This document shows, one piece after another, positions 27,198 to 37,490 of a stretch of DNA of 64,000 nucleotides. Position 1 is the stretch's first letter. The number at the start of each line of letters is the position of its first letter. The notes beneath the pieces were generated by a model. The model worked only from the letters and a program-made list of their open reading frames with translations. It had not been told where the DNA came from and searched no databases. The translations under genes and the position numbers were made by a program. Source of the stretch: Varibaculum massiliense. GTDB lineage: Bacteria; Actinomycetota; Actinomycetes; Actinomycetales; Actinomycetaceae. The DNA lies in the NCBI RefSeq assembly GCF_900106855.1, contig NZ_FNWI01000004.1:1240001-1304000 (forward strand), written 5' to 3'.

Positions 27198-28118
27198 CTA
27201 GTCAGCTAGGGAACGTTCGGCATCCAGGGCAGCTCGGCATCCGGAAGCGGCAGCGGTAATTGCTTGCCGATAGGTGTGGTCGACTAAATCTCCACAGGCG
27301 AATACGCCGGGAACATTGGTGGCGGTACCGGGCAGGTCAACCCGCACATATCTGGATTCATCCAGATCTACCTGTTCTTTAACTAGCTGGGAGCGCGGCT
27401 CGTGACCAATCGCCACGAACACGCCGGTGGCGTCCAACGTGCTTTCTTTGCCGTCCACAGTCGACTGCAAGGTAATCGACTCTACTTTGTCTTCCCCATT
27501 AATCTGGGCAACAGTACTGTTCCAAGCGAAATCGATCTTGGGGTTAGCCCCAGCCCGTTCGGCCATAATCTGGGAGGCGCGCAGCTGATCGCGGCGATGA
27601 ATCACCGTTACTTTCTTGGCGAACTTAGTTAAGAATAGCGCTTCTTCCATTGCGGAGTCTCCCCCGCCGACGACCGCCAAATGCTGGTCTTTGAAGAAGA
27701 AACCGTCACAGGTAGCACAATAGGAAACTCCGCGTCCGGATAGTTCCACCTCGCCAGGCACATTCAGTTTGCGGTACTCCGAACCCATCGCCAAAATCAC
27801 GCGGCGAGCCTGATACTGGCCCTCGGAGGTAACCACCTGTTTTATCTCCCCCTCTAGGGAAAGCTCAAGGGCGTCCTCGTAAAGAATCTCGCAACCGAAA
27901 CGTTCAGCCTGCGAAAGCATATTCGCCATCAAATCCGGTCCTTGGATCCCTTCAGGGAAACCGGGAAAGTTTTCCACCTCGGTAGTGTTCATGAGGGCGC
28001 CACCTGCGGTTACTTCCCCAGCAATCAGCAGGGGATTAAGACCCGCACGGGCGGTGTAGATGGCCGCCGTATAGCCGGCAGGTCCTGAACCGATAATGAT
28101 AATGTCGCGTACCGACAT
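27198..28118 (-). CDS. trxB: Thioredoxin reductase
   Basis: 306-residue low-molecular-weight flavoprotein that passes NADPH electrons to thioredoxin. FAD-binding [21 protein letters not shown] (about 6-26), redox-active CATCDG (C134, C137), NADPH-binding [15 protein letters not shown] and the C-terminal [29 protein letters not shown] are all present. It is coupled with trxA. In many actinobacteria sigM lies between murJ and this gene; here 109 bp separates it from murJ with no gene between. Confidence 0.97.
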   Translation of the reverse strand: MSVRDIIIIGSGPAGYTAAIYTARAGLNPLLIAGEVTAGGALMNTTEVENFPGFPEGIQGPDLMANMLSQAERFGCEILYEDALELSLEGEIKQVVTSEGQYQARRVILAMGSEYRKLNVPGEVELSGRGVSYCATCDGFFFKDQHLAVVGGGDSAMEEALFLTKFAKKVTVIHRRDQLRASQIMAERAGANPKIDFAWNSTVAQINGEDKVESITLQSTVDGKESTLDATGVFVAIGHEPRSQLVKEQVDLDESRYVRVDLPGTATNVPGVFACGDLVDHTYRQAITAAASGCRAALDAERSLAD

Positions 28119-28227
28119 GAAGCCTCCTAGATTTTCCCGCTCCCGCAGTTACTAAAGCTATTTTCGCAGCTTAAAACCTTGCGCCGCAACCAGTTAACGC
28201 AGTAAGCGAAACCAGAGAGTTACCGGT

Positions 28228-31200
28228 CTAAGAAACTGAAATTTCGGAAATTTTAGCCCGATTCTTTCCAGTGTCATCTACCGGTAGTTCGGGGAACCAT
28301 AAAATTAAAGCATGCGCATTAGCTTTGGGATTAAGTTTAATGGTAACTTTCTCTTCAAAACTACTGGTAGCTAGGATTTTACCATCGCGAGGAAGCCCAG
28401 ATTTAGGTAGCGCGCGCACCTCAATCTTGCCGCCCTGAGAACCGGTCTTCAACTGAATCTGCGAGATATCGGCCTGTTCCTTGAAAGTAACCAGCACCCC
28501 GAATCCGCTACGATCTCCCAGTTTGGGATCCACAAAGTATCGAGATAACCAAAAGGTTCCTTCGTTGCCATCAATCATCCGGTCAGCAAGTTCTGGATGT
28601 TCAGTATCGTTACCTTCGGCATCAATAGAGGCTACCCCGGCAATTTCAGCTGGTTTAGTCGCAATAGCTGGCTTGACGGGCTGCTTGATAGTTTGCGTTT
28701 GGGAAGGCGAAGGCTTCGCTACCGGCGGGGTGTGGGTTGGCCAAAAAAGCAATACTGAAACCGAAACTACCAGTAAGATTACCATTCCAGCAAGGCTAGA
28801 ACGAATTATCCCGCGGGTAGCGTTGACCGGTTCTAAATCCCGGGGTGACAGTTCAGAAATCCGTTTTTTGCGCCGCTGTTCGCGCAACTGCTGTCGTTGC
28901 TGCCGCTTAGCTGCTTTTTCCGCCTCTCTAGCTACTTTCCGCGCCAATTTGGTCTGCTGTTTTGCGGCTTTTTTCGGATTCTTCACAGCTTTTTTATTTT
29001 TTGTTAAACCCATTGTGGGTGCTAGCTTAACTTTCGGGGTAGCCCCTGGTTCTGGGTTACCCGCGTCCGCAGTCGCGCTAGCTAGCGTAGGGATATGCCT
29101 AGCATCCTGCCCCTGTTTACCTGCACTTAATCGCCCTAAGAAATTGGGGGGTTGCGAAACAGCCCCTGCCCGGGCTTGTTCCGTACTTACCGCCTGCGGT
29201 ACCCAGGCATCGGAGCCGGCTTTTTCTTCCTGGGGATCAAGATTCATATCCTGCATTTCCGCCAGGGGAATAGCTTGAGTTCTGGCCGCCTCTTCGTAGG
29301 GGAGCTCGCGATGCCCCGGAAGCTTAGCTCCCGGAGGCAACACCGGTTTTATCGGGCGCTGAGAAGGAGAAACTTCCATAGCTAGTCGCTTAGCATCAGG
29401 CTTATCTTTCTCCGTATCTTCGTTCCTCGCGCCTAGTGAGCCGGGAATCTCCTCAGCATCTGCATGTTTCTTACCGGAATCCACAGTGGCCTCATCGTTA
29501 TCGGGTTTATCGCTGAAATCTTCACCTTCGGAAAACTTATTAGCTTCCTCAACGTGGTCATCATCGGTAGCAGTCTGGGTTTCCTTAAATGCTAAGGACG
29601 CCTCCTCCGCGATAGCTTCAGAATCCGAACCCGCAGTGGTTTCTCCCCTGGGGGAGTCCTCGCTTAGCCACTTCTGGACTGCTAATAGATTGGCTGCTCC
29701 CAATTGCTGCGCGATTGCTTGGCAAAGACGTGGGGAGGGCATCGCTGCTCCTGCCAAGGCAACCGCATCGAGGTCGACATCATCACCCTGGTGAAAATCA
29801 GAAGGCGGAAGTAGCTTCTCGCCTGCTTTTGCCTGTAAAAACTGGTCAGTTTTCCCGGAACACAGGAAATACAGCAGTTCCAATACCCGTTGACCATCTT
29901 CTATTTGTGCTGCCTTCAGGCGGGCAGGCGCGTTTTGATCGGCTACATCCAGGCGAATAATTACCTGTCCTGCTGGTGAAACCAAAATATGCGCGGGAGC
30001 GACCGCGCCATAAGCTAAATCTGCTTCATGTAGCTGTGCTAAAGCTGTGCTTACCTGTGAAATCAAGGAATGGATTACTTGCGGTGGCATTCCCGAGCCA
30101 ACGATTTCACTAAGGGGCCGCGCGGGGGTCGCCTGCAGTAATACCGCCTCAACCGGATGGGTGCAGCTCCAAATAAACTCTTGGAGACCGCTAGCGTTAA
30201 CCTCGCGCAAGCGCTGGTAGTAGTTGCGAGTTTTTTCCTGTTTACCTTGGAAAACTAGCAGTTCTGCGTTTTGACCGTTCTCAGCAGTGACCGTCCACAC
30301 CTCTTTTTCTGGTAAAAAATCACCCGCTAAACGTTGCCCCAAAGTTAAAACCTGGAAACTTTCTTGCCCGGGGAAATCTAAATGCATCCCGGGTTGGAGA
30401 TTGACGTAGCCATCGGGGTTGTAGCTGGCGGTGACCACCTGGGATTCGGGGTGCTTACTGGCCACTTGATCCTCATCTTCCTTGCTTAGTTCACCTGCAG
30501 GCGGCGAAAACGATTTCTCATCTTCTTTTATTGGCTGTTCTTGATTTTCAGTCATGGTGCGGGCTTCACCATCTGCGTCCCCCAGGTTGGGGGTATCTTC
30601 CCCCGATTTTATCTCGCTCGCTGCTACCTCGTCACCTGCCACTTGATTATCAGAGGTAGTGGCGGTTTGTTGTTCGAAAGCCCAAAGGCGCGGTAGAGGT
30701 TTACCAGGGCGAAGTTTCTTCCATATCGGAACCGCTAAAATTGCGAGGGCAGGGGAACGCCAAACCAGCAGTAGGCTCAAGTAGAGCACCGTCATAACTA
30801 GGCTAACTACGAAGCCCCGTGCCAAAGCACCAGAAATGTGGGTTAATGCCGGGTCGTGATCACCACCGGAAAGCGGACCCCAATAGTGCAATAGCAGCCA
30901 TCCGGCACACCCGGAACCGATTCCGGCCAAAAGTATTGTCCAGAGGGAACGCCACATTTGGCGGGTAAATTCTAAAGGTAAATGCTGAGTGTGTAGTCTT
31001 CTCAGGGTTAGTCCCACCCCAAATACGTATGAAAGCTGTTCGCCAGCTGCTGCTCCCATCACCCAGTACTGTGCGGGCAGGAAAATCACGGTTAATCCAC
31101 AAGCAACCAGGGTACATATCGTCATCGGGATTTGTACTAGGAAAGTGCTGCGGGCATCCGCAAATGCCAGCAATAGTCGCTGCGAAAGATTGAAAGCCCC

Positions 31201-32391
31201 CAGGAAGGGAATTCCGAGCGCCATTATCGCTAAAACCTGTGCGAAAACTCTAACTGAAGCAAGTGCGGTGGTAGGCATGATTACCTGCATGATGGGCAGC
31301 GCCAACACCACAATCAGCGCGGCACACAACATGGTGATTAATGAAACTCCCTGCTGGGTGGTCAGGAATTGTTTTCTTAGCTTAGAGATTTGCCCGACCG
31401 CCACCATGGCGCTCATCGAGGTAAATAGGGCAGTAACCACGGAGGTGACAATCATTGATTGGGGAATCATATACACCGTGTAGGCAGTGTTATAGGCGGT
31501 GGTAGTGGCAATAGTTACTTGATGTTTTACCGCGAAACCATTAGCGGCTGCCGCCACGTTAGATAAAGCTAAAAACCCGAGTTGCGCTACACACAGAGCT
31601 GAAAAAGCCCATATAGCGGTGCGGGAAACTTCCCCCAGACCGTAACCTCGAATGCCCCAAACTGGGCGCATCTTAAAGCCGGTACGTCGCAGGGGAATCA
31701 ACAAGATTAACGCCTGGATTACAATTCCTAGTGTAGAAATTCCCGCCAATAGGATGATTGGTTTCCCGGTCCAGACGCTGGGGTCGTGAGCCCAATCCGT
31801 TTCGGTGCCTAGCACTCGCCAGAAAATAAAAATTCCAGTAATTCCCACCACGTTGTTCACTACTGGGGCCCACATATAGGGGCCGAAGGAACCTTTAGCG
31901 TTTAGGAACTGCCCCCAAAGAGAATAAAGACCATAGAAAAATACCTGTGGCAGTGACCAGTAAGAAAAGGTAATCGCCAACTGTTTCCAACCGGGATCGA
32001 GTTTCGCGGCAAATAAGGTAACAAACAGGGGCGCAAGAGCTACACACACCAGGGTTAGCAGTAATAGACCGGTAGTAAATAGGGTGAGTAGCCGGTTAAT
32101 GAACTCGTCAGAATTTTTTCGTTGCAGCGCCCGCACAATCTGCGGTACCAGTACTGCCGAGAGAATTGAGGATGCCAGCAGGTTATAAATAATGTTCGGG
32201 AGGTTATTAGCGGCCTGGAAAGCATCATTAGCCCCCAGTGAGCCAATGAGGGCAATAAGCAGGGCTGCCCGCACGAAGCCGAGGAGGCGCGAGACCATTG
32301 TTCCCGCGACCATGATTCCTGAGGCGCGAGCTACATTAATTTTCTTGATGCCCTTGATTTCCGGGTCAGTTTTTTCGTCCTCGCTGCTCAC
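28228..32391 (-). CDS. murJ: Lipid II flippase MurJ fused to a pseudokinase and a discoidin-like domain
   Basis: 1387 residues. MurJ/MviN core (about 15-560, some 14 helices, start RASGIMVAGTMVSRLLGFVRAALL) flips lipid II. It is followed by an acidic linker and a kinase-like domain (about 690-860). That domain lacks the catalytic residues: the HRD position reads AYGAVAPAHILV and no DFG is visible. A long low-complexity acidic and then basic stretch (about 880-1195), a transmembrane helix (about 1199-1217) and an extracellular discoidin-like domain (about 1255-1387: LADRMIDGNEGTFWLSRYF, ISQIQLKTG) follow. This matches Mycobacterium MviN (Rv3910), whose pseudokinase binds FhaA when phosphorylated, so the same regulation is likely. 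It lies upstream of trxB and 16 bp downstream of DUF6049. Confidence 0.92.
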   Translation of the reverse strand: MSSEDEKTDPEIKGIKKINVARASGIMVAGTMVSRLLGFVRAALLIALIGSLGANDAFQAANNLPNIIYNLLASSILSAVLVPQIVRALQRKNSDEFINRLLTLFTTGLLLLTLVCVALAPLFVTLFAAKLDPGWKQLAITFSYWSLPQVFFYGLYSLWGQFLNAKGSFGPYMWAPVVNNVVGITGIFIFWRVLGTETDWAHDPSVWTGKPIILLAGISTLGIVIQALILLIPLRRTGFKMRPVWGIRGYGLGEVSRTAIWAFSALCVAQLGFLALSNVAAAANGFAVKHQVTIATTTAYNTAYTVYMIPQSMIVTSVVTALFTSMSAMVAVGQISKLRKQFLTTQQGVSLITMLCAALIVVLALPIMQVIMPTTALASVRVFAQVLAIMALGIPFLGAFNLSQRLLLAFADARSTFLVQIPMTICTLVACGLTVIFLPAQYWVMGAAAGEQLSYVFGVGLTLRRLHTQHLPLEFTRQMWRSLWTILLAGIGSGCAGWLLLHYWGPLSGGDHDPALTHISGALARGFVVSLVMTVLYLSLLLVWRSPALAILAVPIWKKLRPGKPLPRLWAFEQQTATTSDNQVAGDEVAASEIKSGEDTPNLGDADGEARTMTENQEQPIKEDEKSFSPPAGELSKEDEDQVASKHPESQVVTASYNPDGYVNLQPGMHLDFPGQESFQVLTLGQRLAGDFLPEKEVWTVTAENGQNAELLVFQGKQEKTRNYYQRLREVNASGLQEFIWSCTHPVEAVLLQATPARPLSEIVGSGMPPQVIHSLISQVSTALAQLHEADLAYGAVAPAHILVSPAGQVIIRLDVADQNAPARLKAAQIEDGQRVLELLYFLCSGKTDQFLQAKAGEKLLPPSDFHQGDDVDLDAVALAGAAMPSPRLCQAIAQQLGAANLLAVQKWLSEDSPRGETTAGSDSEAIAEEASLAFKETQTATDDDHVEEANKFSEGEDFSDKPDNDEATVDSGKKHADAEEIPGSLGARNEDTEKDKPDAKRLAMEVSPSQRPIKPVLPPGAKLPGHRELPYEEAARTQAIPLAEMQDMNLDPQEEKAGSDAWVPQAVSTEQARAGAVSQPPNFLGRLSAGKQGQDARHIPTLASATADAGNPEPGATPKVKLAPTMGLTKNKKAVKNPKKAAKQQTKLARKVAREAEKAAKRQQRQQLREQRRKKRISELSPRDLEPVNATRGIIRSSLAGMVILLVVSVSVLLFWPTHTPPVAKPSPSQTQTIKQPVKPAIATKPAEIAGVASIDAEGNDTEHPELADRMIDGNEGTFWLSRYFVDPKLGDRSGFGVLVTFKEQADISQIQLKTGSQGGKIEVRALPKSGLPRDGKILATSSFEEKVTIKLNPKANAHALILWFPELPVDDTGKNRAKISEISVS

Positions 32392-32407
32392 TTCCTCCTC
32401 CTTTAAC

Positions 32408-34567
32408 CTATTGTCGGTTCATCCGGGTGCCACGGCGGAAATTAAGAACCAGACCAACTAGGAAAACTGCCGCGGTGATGATAGTAAAACCCAGGAAAAT
32501 GCTATCTTCCCAGCCGCTACGAATCCGCAGGTTAATCCGTTGTTGGTCGCCAAGGACTAGATTACCTTGTTGCGGGAAAATCGCCACGTAAGCGCGGACA
32601 TTGCCGTTTCTGACTGCCGTAACCGGAATTTTCACAGTTTTTGACCCTTTAGGGGCAAGAGTCACTGCTACGGCAGATTTTGCCCGCAAGCGGGAGTCAG
32701 TCGGACGTAGTTGCAAACGTATGTTTGCCTCCAGCGGAAGTCGATTTGTAACTTTTATCGGTATTTGGGAATTGGTGGCGATGAGATTTATTCGGGAGGA
32801 GGATTGAATTTGCACTGACCTAGAAATAATCCCTAACTGCCTGCCAGCATTATTAAGCGCCTGATTTCGCTCCGCAGCAGTCATGGCTCTAGAAGTTGCG
32901 AGCAATAGTTGCTGGTTAACTGGGATAGTGATTCGCTGGGAGGACTGGGTAATCTGCTGTAATGATGAAAGCAGCTGGTTTCGTTCCTGGTTGAGCGTCT
33001 GGGTGCGACTGCGGTAGGAACTTCCGGCAACCCCGAGAGAAGATACCGGTGAAGAAGCTAGGGTATTAGCATTTTGTTTTTCAGCTAACGCCACGGGGGT
33101 GGGGTCGGCTGCCAGCGCTTTAGCTAGAGGAAGAGGATTTACCCAAGGGTCAGATAAGACCTTTGCCAAACGCTTTTGGGTTACCGCATTCGCAACGGCA
33201 CCATTGGGTAAAACCGCGTTTATTAGCCGCGGCTGGGCGGGGCGCTCGCTGGTTATCGCAGCCAGCAGCGCCCGCGCCAGTTGGGTGTTAGTGAAAGCCT
33301 CCCTGGGAGAATTATCTGCAAGCAGTCCCGATAAAACCCCGTAATCTGCCAGTAGGGCGCGTTTTTTCCCTTCCAGGTTTAGCTCAGCGAGCAGGTCAGG
33401 TTGGTAGTTGTAGTTACTGGTTAAGGTCAGATGGTCTGCCCCGGTGAAAAATACGCAACCTGCGGTGAGCTGGGTAGATTTATCCTCACAAAACTGGTCG
33501 GCGCGTTTTATCCAACGGGGATCCGCTAAGAACACGCTGCTAGGAGCCAGCTGTAGCTGTTTGCCTATAAGCGCACCCACCTGGCGATTCCATTTTGCCG
33601 TTCTAGCGAGCCCCTCCTCATCTAGCTGCACTAAATCGGGTGCCCCCCATAAATCAAGAGACAGACTAGCGCCCTTACTTTGCGCAGTTTTGAGGGCGGT
33701 CAGTAGTGCCGGATCCAGTCTTTCAGGGGCAGGTTTTTCTGGTAAAGGAGCAAACCTACCGGTCAGCAGGGGGGAGTCAGAATGAAGCAGCGCCGGATCT
33801 ACCACCCAAGTAACCCCAGTCGTGGACACATTATTGAGGATTTTTAGATTATCCCTGGCGCTCTGCAAGGCTTTGGGAGAAGGAATATCCCCTGGATCAG
33901 CGGCAGTCGCACCCCTGCCTGCACCCCCTCTTGCCAGCCATTTAGCCATTTCAGGGGAGGAGGCCGAAAGCGGGGCAACCACCGCTAGATCAGTTTTTGC
34001 CTCTGACTTGGGTGTTGGTGCATACAGCAGTAATGATCGTCCGGGAACAGAATCGGTATTCTTTATCCTATTCGCGCTGGCTAATGCCTGAATCCCCAAA
34101 GCCCCCAGCTTGCTTTGGCTGGCGGCAGGCAAAGTAGATATCGGGATTTCAATCTGGAAAGATACCGCGCTACCCGCCTTGATATTGCCGATATTTTTCT
34201 TGCCTGCAACATAAAACTGTCCCATTCCTCCACGGGAGTCCCTCTTAACCCAATCGCGGATATTGGTGGCGTTGGTTGCTAGGCGCGTGCCCGCTAAAAT
34301 CTGGACATTTACCTCTTCTAAAGGGGATGGGGAACTATTGGTAACCTGTCCTTTCACCGTGATTTTTTCATCTTTGCTGGCTGCGTCCTCGCTATAGGAA
34401 AGAGTGTCGGGGCTGATTGCAGAAATCGCGGTAGTTATTTTTCCTTCCTCATCGTTCTCGGCGGCTTTTGCGATTGCTATTTGAGCGGGGAAAATCGGAA
34501 GAAGCAGAAAACACGCATAGGTGATTATCGCCGCTAAAATCCTTGCCCCAATCCGCGAGGAAGACAC
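32408..34567 (-). CDS. DUF6049-family secreted/membrane-anchored protein
   Basis: 719 residues. A signal peptide (ILAAIITYACFLLLPIFPAQIAIAKA) leads to an extracellular part of about 650 residues and a C-terminal membrane helix (IFLGFTIITAAVFLVGLVLNF) with a short basic tail. It is the positional counterpart of mycobacterial Rv3909, always between the NUDIX gene and murJ. The function is unknown, but constant linkage with the flippase suggests a cell-wall assembly role. It ends 16 bp before murJ. Confidence 0.8.
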   Translation of the reverse strand: MSSSRIGARILAAIITYACFLLLPIFPAQIAIAKAAENDEEGKITTAISAISPDTLSYSEDAASKDEKITVKGQVTNSSPSPLEEVNVQILAGTRLATNATNIRDWVKRDSRGGMGQFYVAGKKNIGNIKAGSAVSFQIEIPISTLPAASQSKLGALGIQALASANRIKNTDSVPGRSLLLYAPTPKSEAKTDLAVVAPLSASSPEMAKWLARGGAGRGATAADPGDIPSPKALQSARDNLKILNNVSTTGVTWVVDPALLHSDSPLLTGRFAPLPEKPAPERLDPALLTALKTAQSKGASLSLDLWGAPDLVQLDEEGLARTAKWNRQVGALIGKQLQLAPSSVFLADPRWIKRADQFCEDKSTQLTAGCVFFTGADHLTLTSNYNYQPDLLAELNLEGKKRALLADYGVLSGLLADNSPREAFTNTQLARALLAAITSERPAQPRLINAVLPNGAVANAVTQKRLAKVLSDPWVNPLPLAKALAADPTPVALAEKQNANTLASSPVSSLGVAGSSYRSRTQTLNQERNQLLSSLQQITQSSQRITIPVNQQLLLATSRAMTAAERNQALNNAGRQLGIISRSVQIQSSSRINLIATNSQIPIKVTNRLPLEANIRLQLRPTDSRLRAKSAVAVTLAPKGSKTVKIPVTAVRNGNVRAYVAIFPQQGNLVLGDQQRINLRIRSGWEDSIFLGFTIITAAVFLVGLVLNFRRGTRMNRQ

Positions 34568-34568
34568 G

Positions 34569-35072
34569 CTAATCCTCTATTTCTAATAACTCGAGGGCGG
34601 TGGCCACGACTTTGCGTTCATTGGGATAAACCAGCACTTTAGAAACCATTTCTAGGGGTACCCAAGCCGCTGCCTCAGCTTCATGATCGGGATCATTATC
34701 GACGGTGATAGTGCCGCCAGTGGCTTCTAGCAGATAGTGATGCACTACTTTATGGATGCGCCTGCCCGCCCCGGCGAACCAGTAATCGATAGAAATTAGG
34801 GGAGCAACTATTTTTCCTATGATCCCGGTTTCCTCAAAAATTTCTCGCCGAGCGGCTTGCTGCGCGGTTTCGCCCTTCTCTAAATGTCCTTTCGGCAGAC
34901 ACCACTCGATTTCCCCATTACGGTTGCGACGTGCAATTAGCGCCACGAAAGCCTGGCGGTTTTCAACTTTTAATACCAACCCGCCAGCAGATGTTTCGTC
35001 AACAATTGGTAAAGAGCCGGAGCGGCGCGACCCTGCGCGGCGGCGGCGACGATACGAATTGCGAACGGACAT
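34569..35072 (-). CDS. NUDIX hydrolase (MutT4-like)
   Basis: 167 residues with a complete Nudix box (GHLEKGETAQQAARREIFEETGI, in GX5EX7REUXEEXGU form). The basic N-terminus MSVRNSYRRRRRAGSRRSG is notable. The family hydrolyses nucleoside diphosphate derivatives; the target here is not readable. Only one base separates its stop from the downstream gene's start. It is divergent from the CCA-adding enzyme, the arrangement seen around Rv3907c/Rv3908. Confidence 0.87.
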   Translation of the reverse strand: MSVRNSYRRRRRAGSRRSGSLPIVDETSAGGLVLKVENRQAFVALIARRNRNGEIEWCLPKGHLEKGETAQQAARREIFEETGIIGKIVAPLISIDYWFAGAGRRIHKVVHHYLLEATGGTITVDNDPDHEAEAAAWVPLEMVSKVLVYPNERKVVATALELLEIED

Positions 35073-35157
35073 ATCTTTAATGCTACCTTGCGCCCTTAGT
35101 AGGGGCTAACAACTTGCCACTTGGAAGAGTGGTCTAGTTTCTGGCAATCTGGAAACA

Positions 35158-36657
35158 ATGAATAAAAATCTGAAGTTAGCTACCAATTTGACCGGTTCGC
35201 CCGCAACCCAGGTGCAGCTACCGGAAAATGCGGCGGTCGCTCTAAAGAATATGCTCAGCGCCCTGGCGCATTTGCCGGCACAGATCCGCGAACTTGCTGA
35301 CTTGTTTACCGCCGAAGGTCAGGAGCTTTCCCTGGTAGGCGGGCCGGTACGGGACGCCATGTGTGGGCGAGAGCCTCACGATTGGGATCTAGCAACTTCG
35401 GCGCGACCAGACGAAACCGAACAGATTTTGAAAAACTGGGCGGGCAACGTGTGGACTATGGGCAAAGAATTCGGCACTATCGGCGCCCATAAAGCAGGTT
35501 TAACTGTAGAAGTAACCACCTATCGCAGCGATAAATATCAAAAGGACAGCCGGAAACCGGCAGTACAGTTTGGGGATACTTTAGAGGGCGACCTGACTCG
35601 CCGGGATTTCACGGTCAACGCAATGGCGCTGCGCCTGCCCGACCTAACCCTAGTTGACCCCCATCAAGGGATAGCCGATTTAGTTTCAGGGCAGCTACGC
35701 ACCCCGGTTTCCCCGGAACAGTCTTTCGATGATGATCCGCTGCGAATGATGCGAGCCGCCCGATTTGCTTCCCAACTTGATTTGGACGTAACCATGCCGG
35801 TGATGGCAGCTATGGAGAATATGGCTAGCCGCATCGAGATTGTTTCCCCCGAACGGGTACGCTCCGAACTGGAGGCCTTGATGGTGGGTAAAAATCCCCG
35901 CAAAGGCCTAGAACTAATGGTTTATACCGGGCTGGCGGCGATGGTACTACCGGAAGTGGCGAATCTGCGCGCTACCGTAGATGAACACGGTCGCCATAAG
36001 GATGTTTATGAACACACTTTGACCGTTGTTGACCAGGCGATAGCTTTAGAGACCGGACCAGAGGGGGAGGTACCGCGTCCCGATTTTATTTTGCGGTTCG
36101 CCGCCCTCATGCATGATGTGGGCAAGCCTGCCACCCGCCGGTTTGAAAGTAATGGCACAGTTTCTTTCCATCACCACGAAATCGTGGGGGCGAAGCTGAC
36201 CCGGAAACGGATGCGCGCCCTCCATTTCGATAAGCAAACCATTAAAGACGTAACCCTGCTAGTTTCCCTGCACCTCCGGTTTCATGGCTACGGGGAGCAG
36301 GCTTGGAGTGATTCGGCAGTGCGCCGCTACGTGGCTGATGCTGGAGAGATGCTGACCCGCCTGCATCGCCTCACCCGCGCCGATTGTACGACCCGGAATC
36401 GGCGCCGCGCCGCTCGCCTGGAACATGCTTATGATGACCTGGAAAAACGAATCGCCCAGCTGGCAGAAAAAGAGGAACTTTCCCGGATTCGCCCCGAACT
36501 AGATGGGGAAGAAATTATGCAGATTTTGCAGTTAAAGCCGGGTCCGCAAGTCGGTAAAGCCTATAAATACATGTTGAACTTGCGCCTAGAAGAAGGCGAA
36601 ATCGGTAAAGAGGCGGCGCGTGAGCGGCTGCTGGCATGGTGGGAAAGCCGGTCCTAA
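35158..36657 (+). CDS. cca: CCA tRNA nucleotidyltransferase
   Basis: Class II nucleotidyltransferase of 499 residues that adds or repairs the tRNA 3' CCA end. Head domain LVGGPVRDAMCGREPHDWDLATSA and RRDFTVNAMAL are the catalytic and template motifs; the HD domain HDVGKPATRRFE with HHHEIVGA follows. This layout matches the actinobacterial PcnA/Cca enzyme (Rv3907c). Neither tRNA gene in this window encodes CCA, so such an enzyme is needed. It is divergent from the NUDIX gene. Confidence 0.92.
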   Translation: MNKNLKLATNLTGSPATQVQLPENAAVALKNMLSALAHLPAQIRELADLFTAEGQELSLVGGPVRDAMCGREPHDWDLATSARPDETEQILKNWAGNVWTMGKEFGTIGAHKAGLTVEVTTYRSDKYQKDSRKPAVQFGDTLEGDLTRRDFTVNAMALRLPDLTLVDPHQGIADLVSGQLRTPVSPEQSFDDDPLRMMRAARFASQLDLDVTMPVMAAMENMASRIEIVSPERVRSELEALMVGKNPRKGLELMVYTGLAAMVLPEVANLRATVDEHGRHKDVYEHTLTVVDQAIALETGPEGEVPRPDFILRFAALMHDVGKPATRRFESNGTVSFHHHEIVGAKLTRKRMRALHFDKQTIKDVTLLVSLHLRFHGYGEQAWSDSAVRRYVADAGEMLTRLHRLTRADCTTRNRRRAARLEHAYDDLEKRIAQLAEKEELSRIRPELDGEEIMQILQLKPGPQVGKAYKYMLNLRLEEGEIGKEAARERLLAWWESRS

Positions 36658-36743
36658 GCTAACCACGCCCCTAAATGACTTTTAGAACCGTTTTTGCTAA
36701 AAGAGGAGCGCGCCGCGCCTGCCAAGTTCGGTAAGCTAAACAC

Positions 36744-37490
36744 ATGAATGCCGCAGCACCCTACCCCGGTTTCTTCATCTCCTTTGAAGGAGGGGACTAT
36801 ACCGGGAAATCTACCCAGGTGAAACTGTTAATGCAGGCGTTAACGACGCGGGGGGCGGCGGCTATTGCCACTTTCGAACCTGGCGGCACCTCATTGGGGC
36901 AAAGATTGCGCCGCGAAGTCATGCATGGCGAAGACCTTGACCCCTATACCGAGGCGTTGCTTTACGCTGCTGATCGGGCTTGGCACGCACAGACGGTAAT
37001 TAAACCGCATCTGCAGGCGGGCGAAGTGGTAGTTTCTGATCGATATTTAGATTCCTCTTTGGCGTATCAGGGAATAGGACGGGGTCTGGGGTTAGAAAAA
37101 ATTGAAGAAATCTCTCTGTGGGCTACCGGAAATTTGCGCCCTGACCTGACTATATTGCTTGATGGTGACCCGGAGGTGCTAGTGGCGCGGCGAACCGAGC
37201 GTCCCGACCGCATGGAGGCTGCTGGTGCCGAATTCCATCAGGCAGTGCGGCAAGCCTTCTTGCAGATAGCTGAGCGCGACCGGCAGCGGATAAAGGTTAT
37301 TGATGCTACCGCCGGAGTGCAAGAAATCCATCAGCAAGTCTTATCCCTGGTTAGCGCGGCTTTTGCGGCAAAGTCAAAAGCGGAGGGAGGCCGGCAAGAA
37401 AAACGAGATTTTGCGACCAAAGACTCCGCTGACCTGGCGGAAATAGCACAGAACATACGCAATCAGCAGGTAGGTTTGCGGCAGCTATGA
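36744..37490 (+). CDS. tmk: Thymidylate kinase
   Basis: 248 residues; phosphorylates dTMP to dTDP. P-loop ISFEGGDYTGKSTQVKLL, the ATFEPGGTSLGQRLR stretch, DRYLDSSLAYQGIGRGLGL and the LID-type arginines (ARRTERPDRMEAAG) fit the family. The P-loop has Tyr-Thr before GKS, where many homologues have Gly-Ala. A charged C-terminal tail of about 35 residues extends past the family core. Its stop overlaps the holB start by 4 nt. Confidence 0.93.
   Translation: MNAAAPYPGFFISFEGGDYTGKSTQVKLLMQALTTRGAAAIATFEPGGTSLGQRLRREVMHGEDLDPYTEALLYAADRAWHAQTVIKPHLQAGEVVVSDRYLDSSLAYQGIGRGLGLEKIEEISLWATGNLRPDLTILLDGDPEVLVARRTERPDRMEAAGAEFHQAVRQAFLQIAERDRQRIKVIDATAGVQEIHQQVLSLVSAAFAAKSKAEGGRQEKRDFATKDSADLAEIAQNIRNQQVGLRQL

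Noticed and set aside
28481-29278. 265-residue ORF opposite the murJ C-terminal region
   Set aside because: Complement of the low-complexity and discoidin-coding region; no recognisable domain and no independent start signal.
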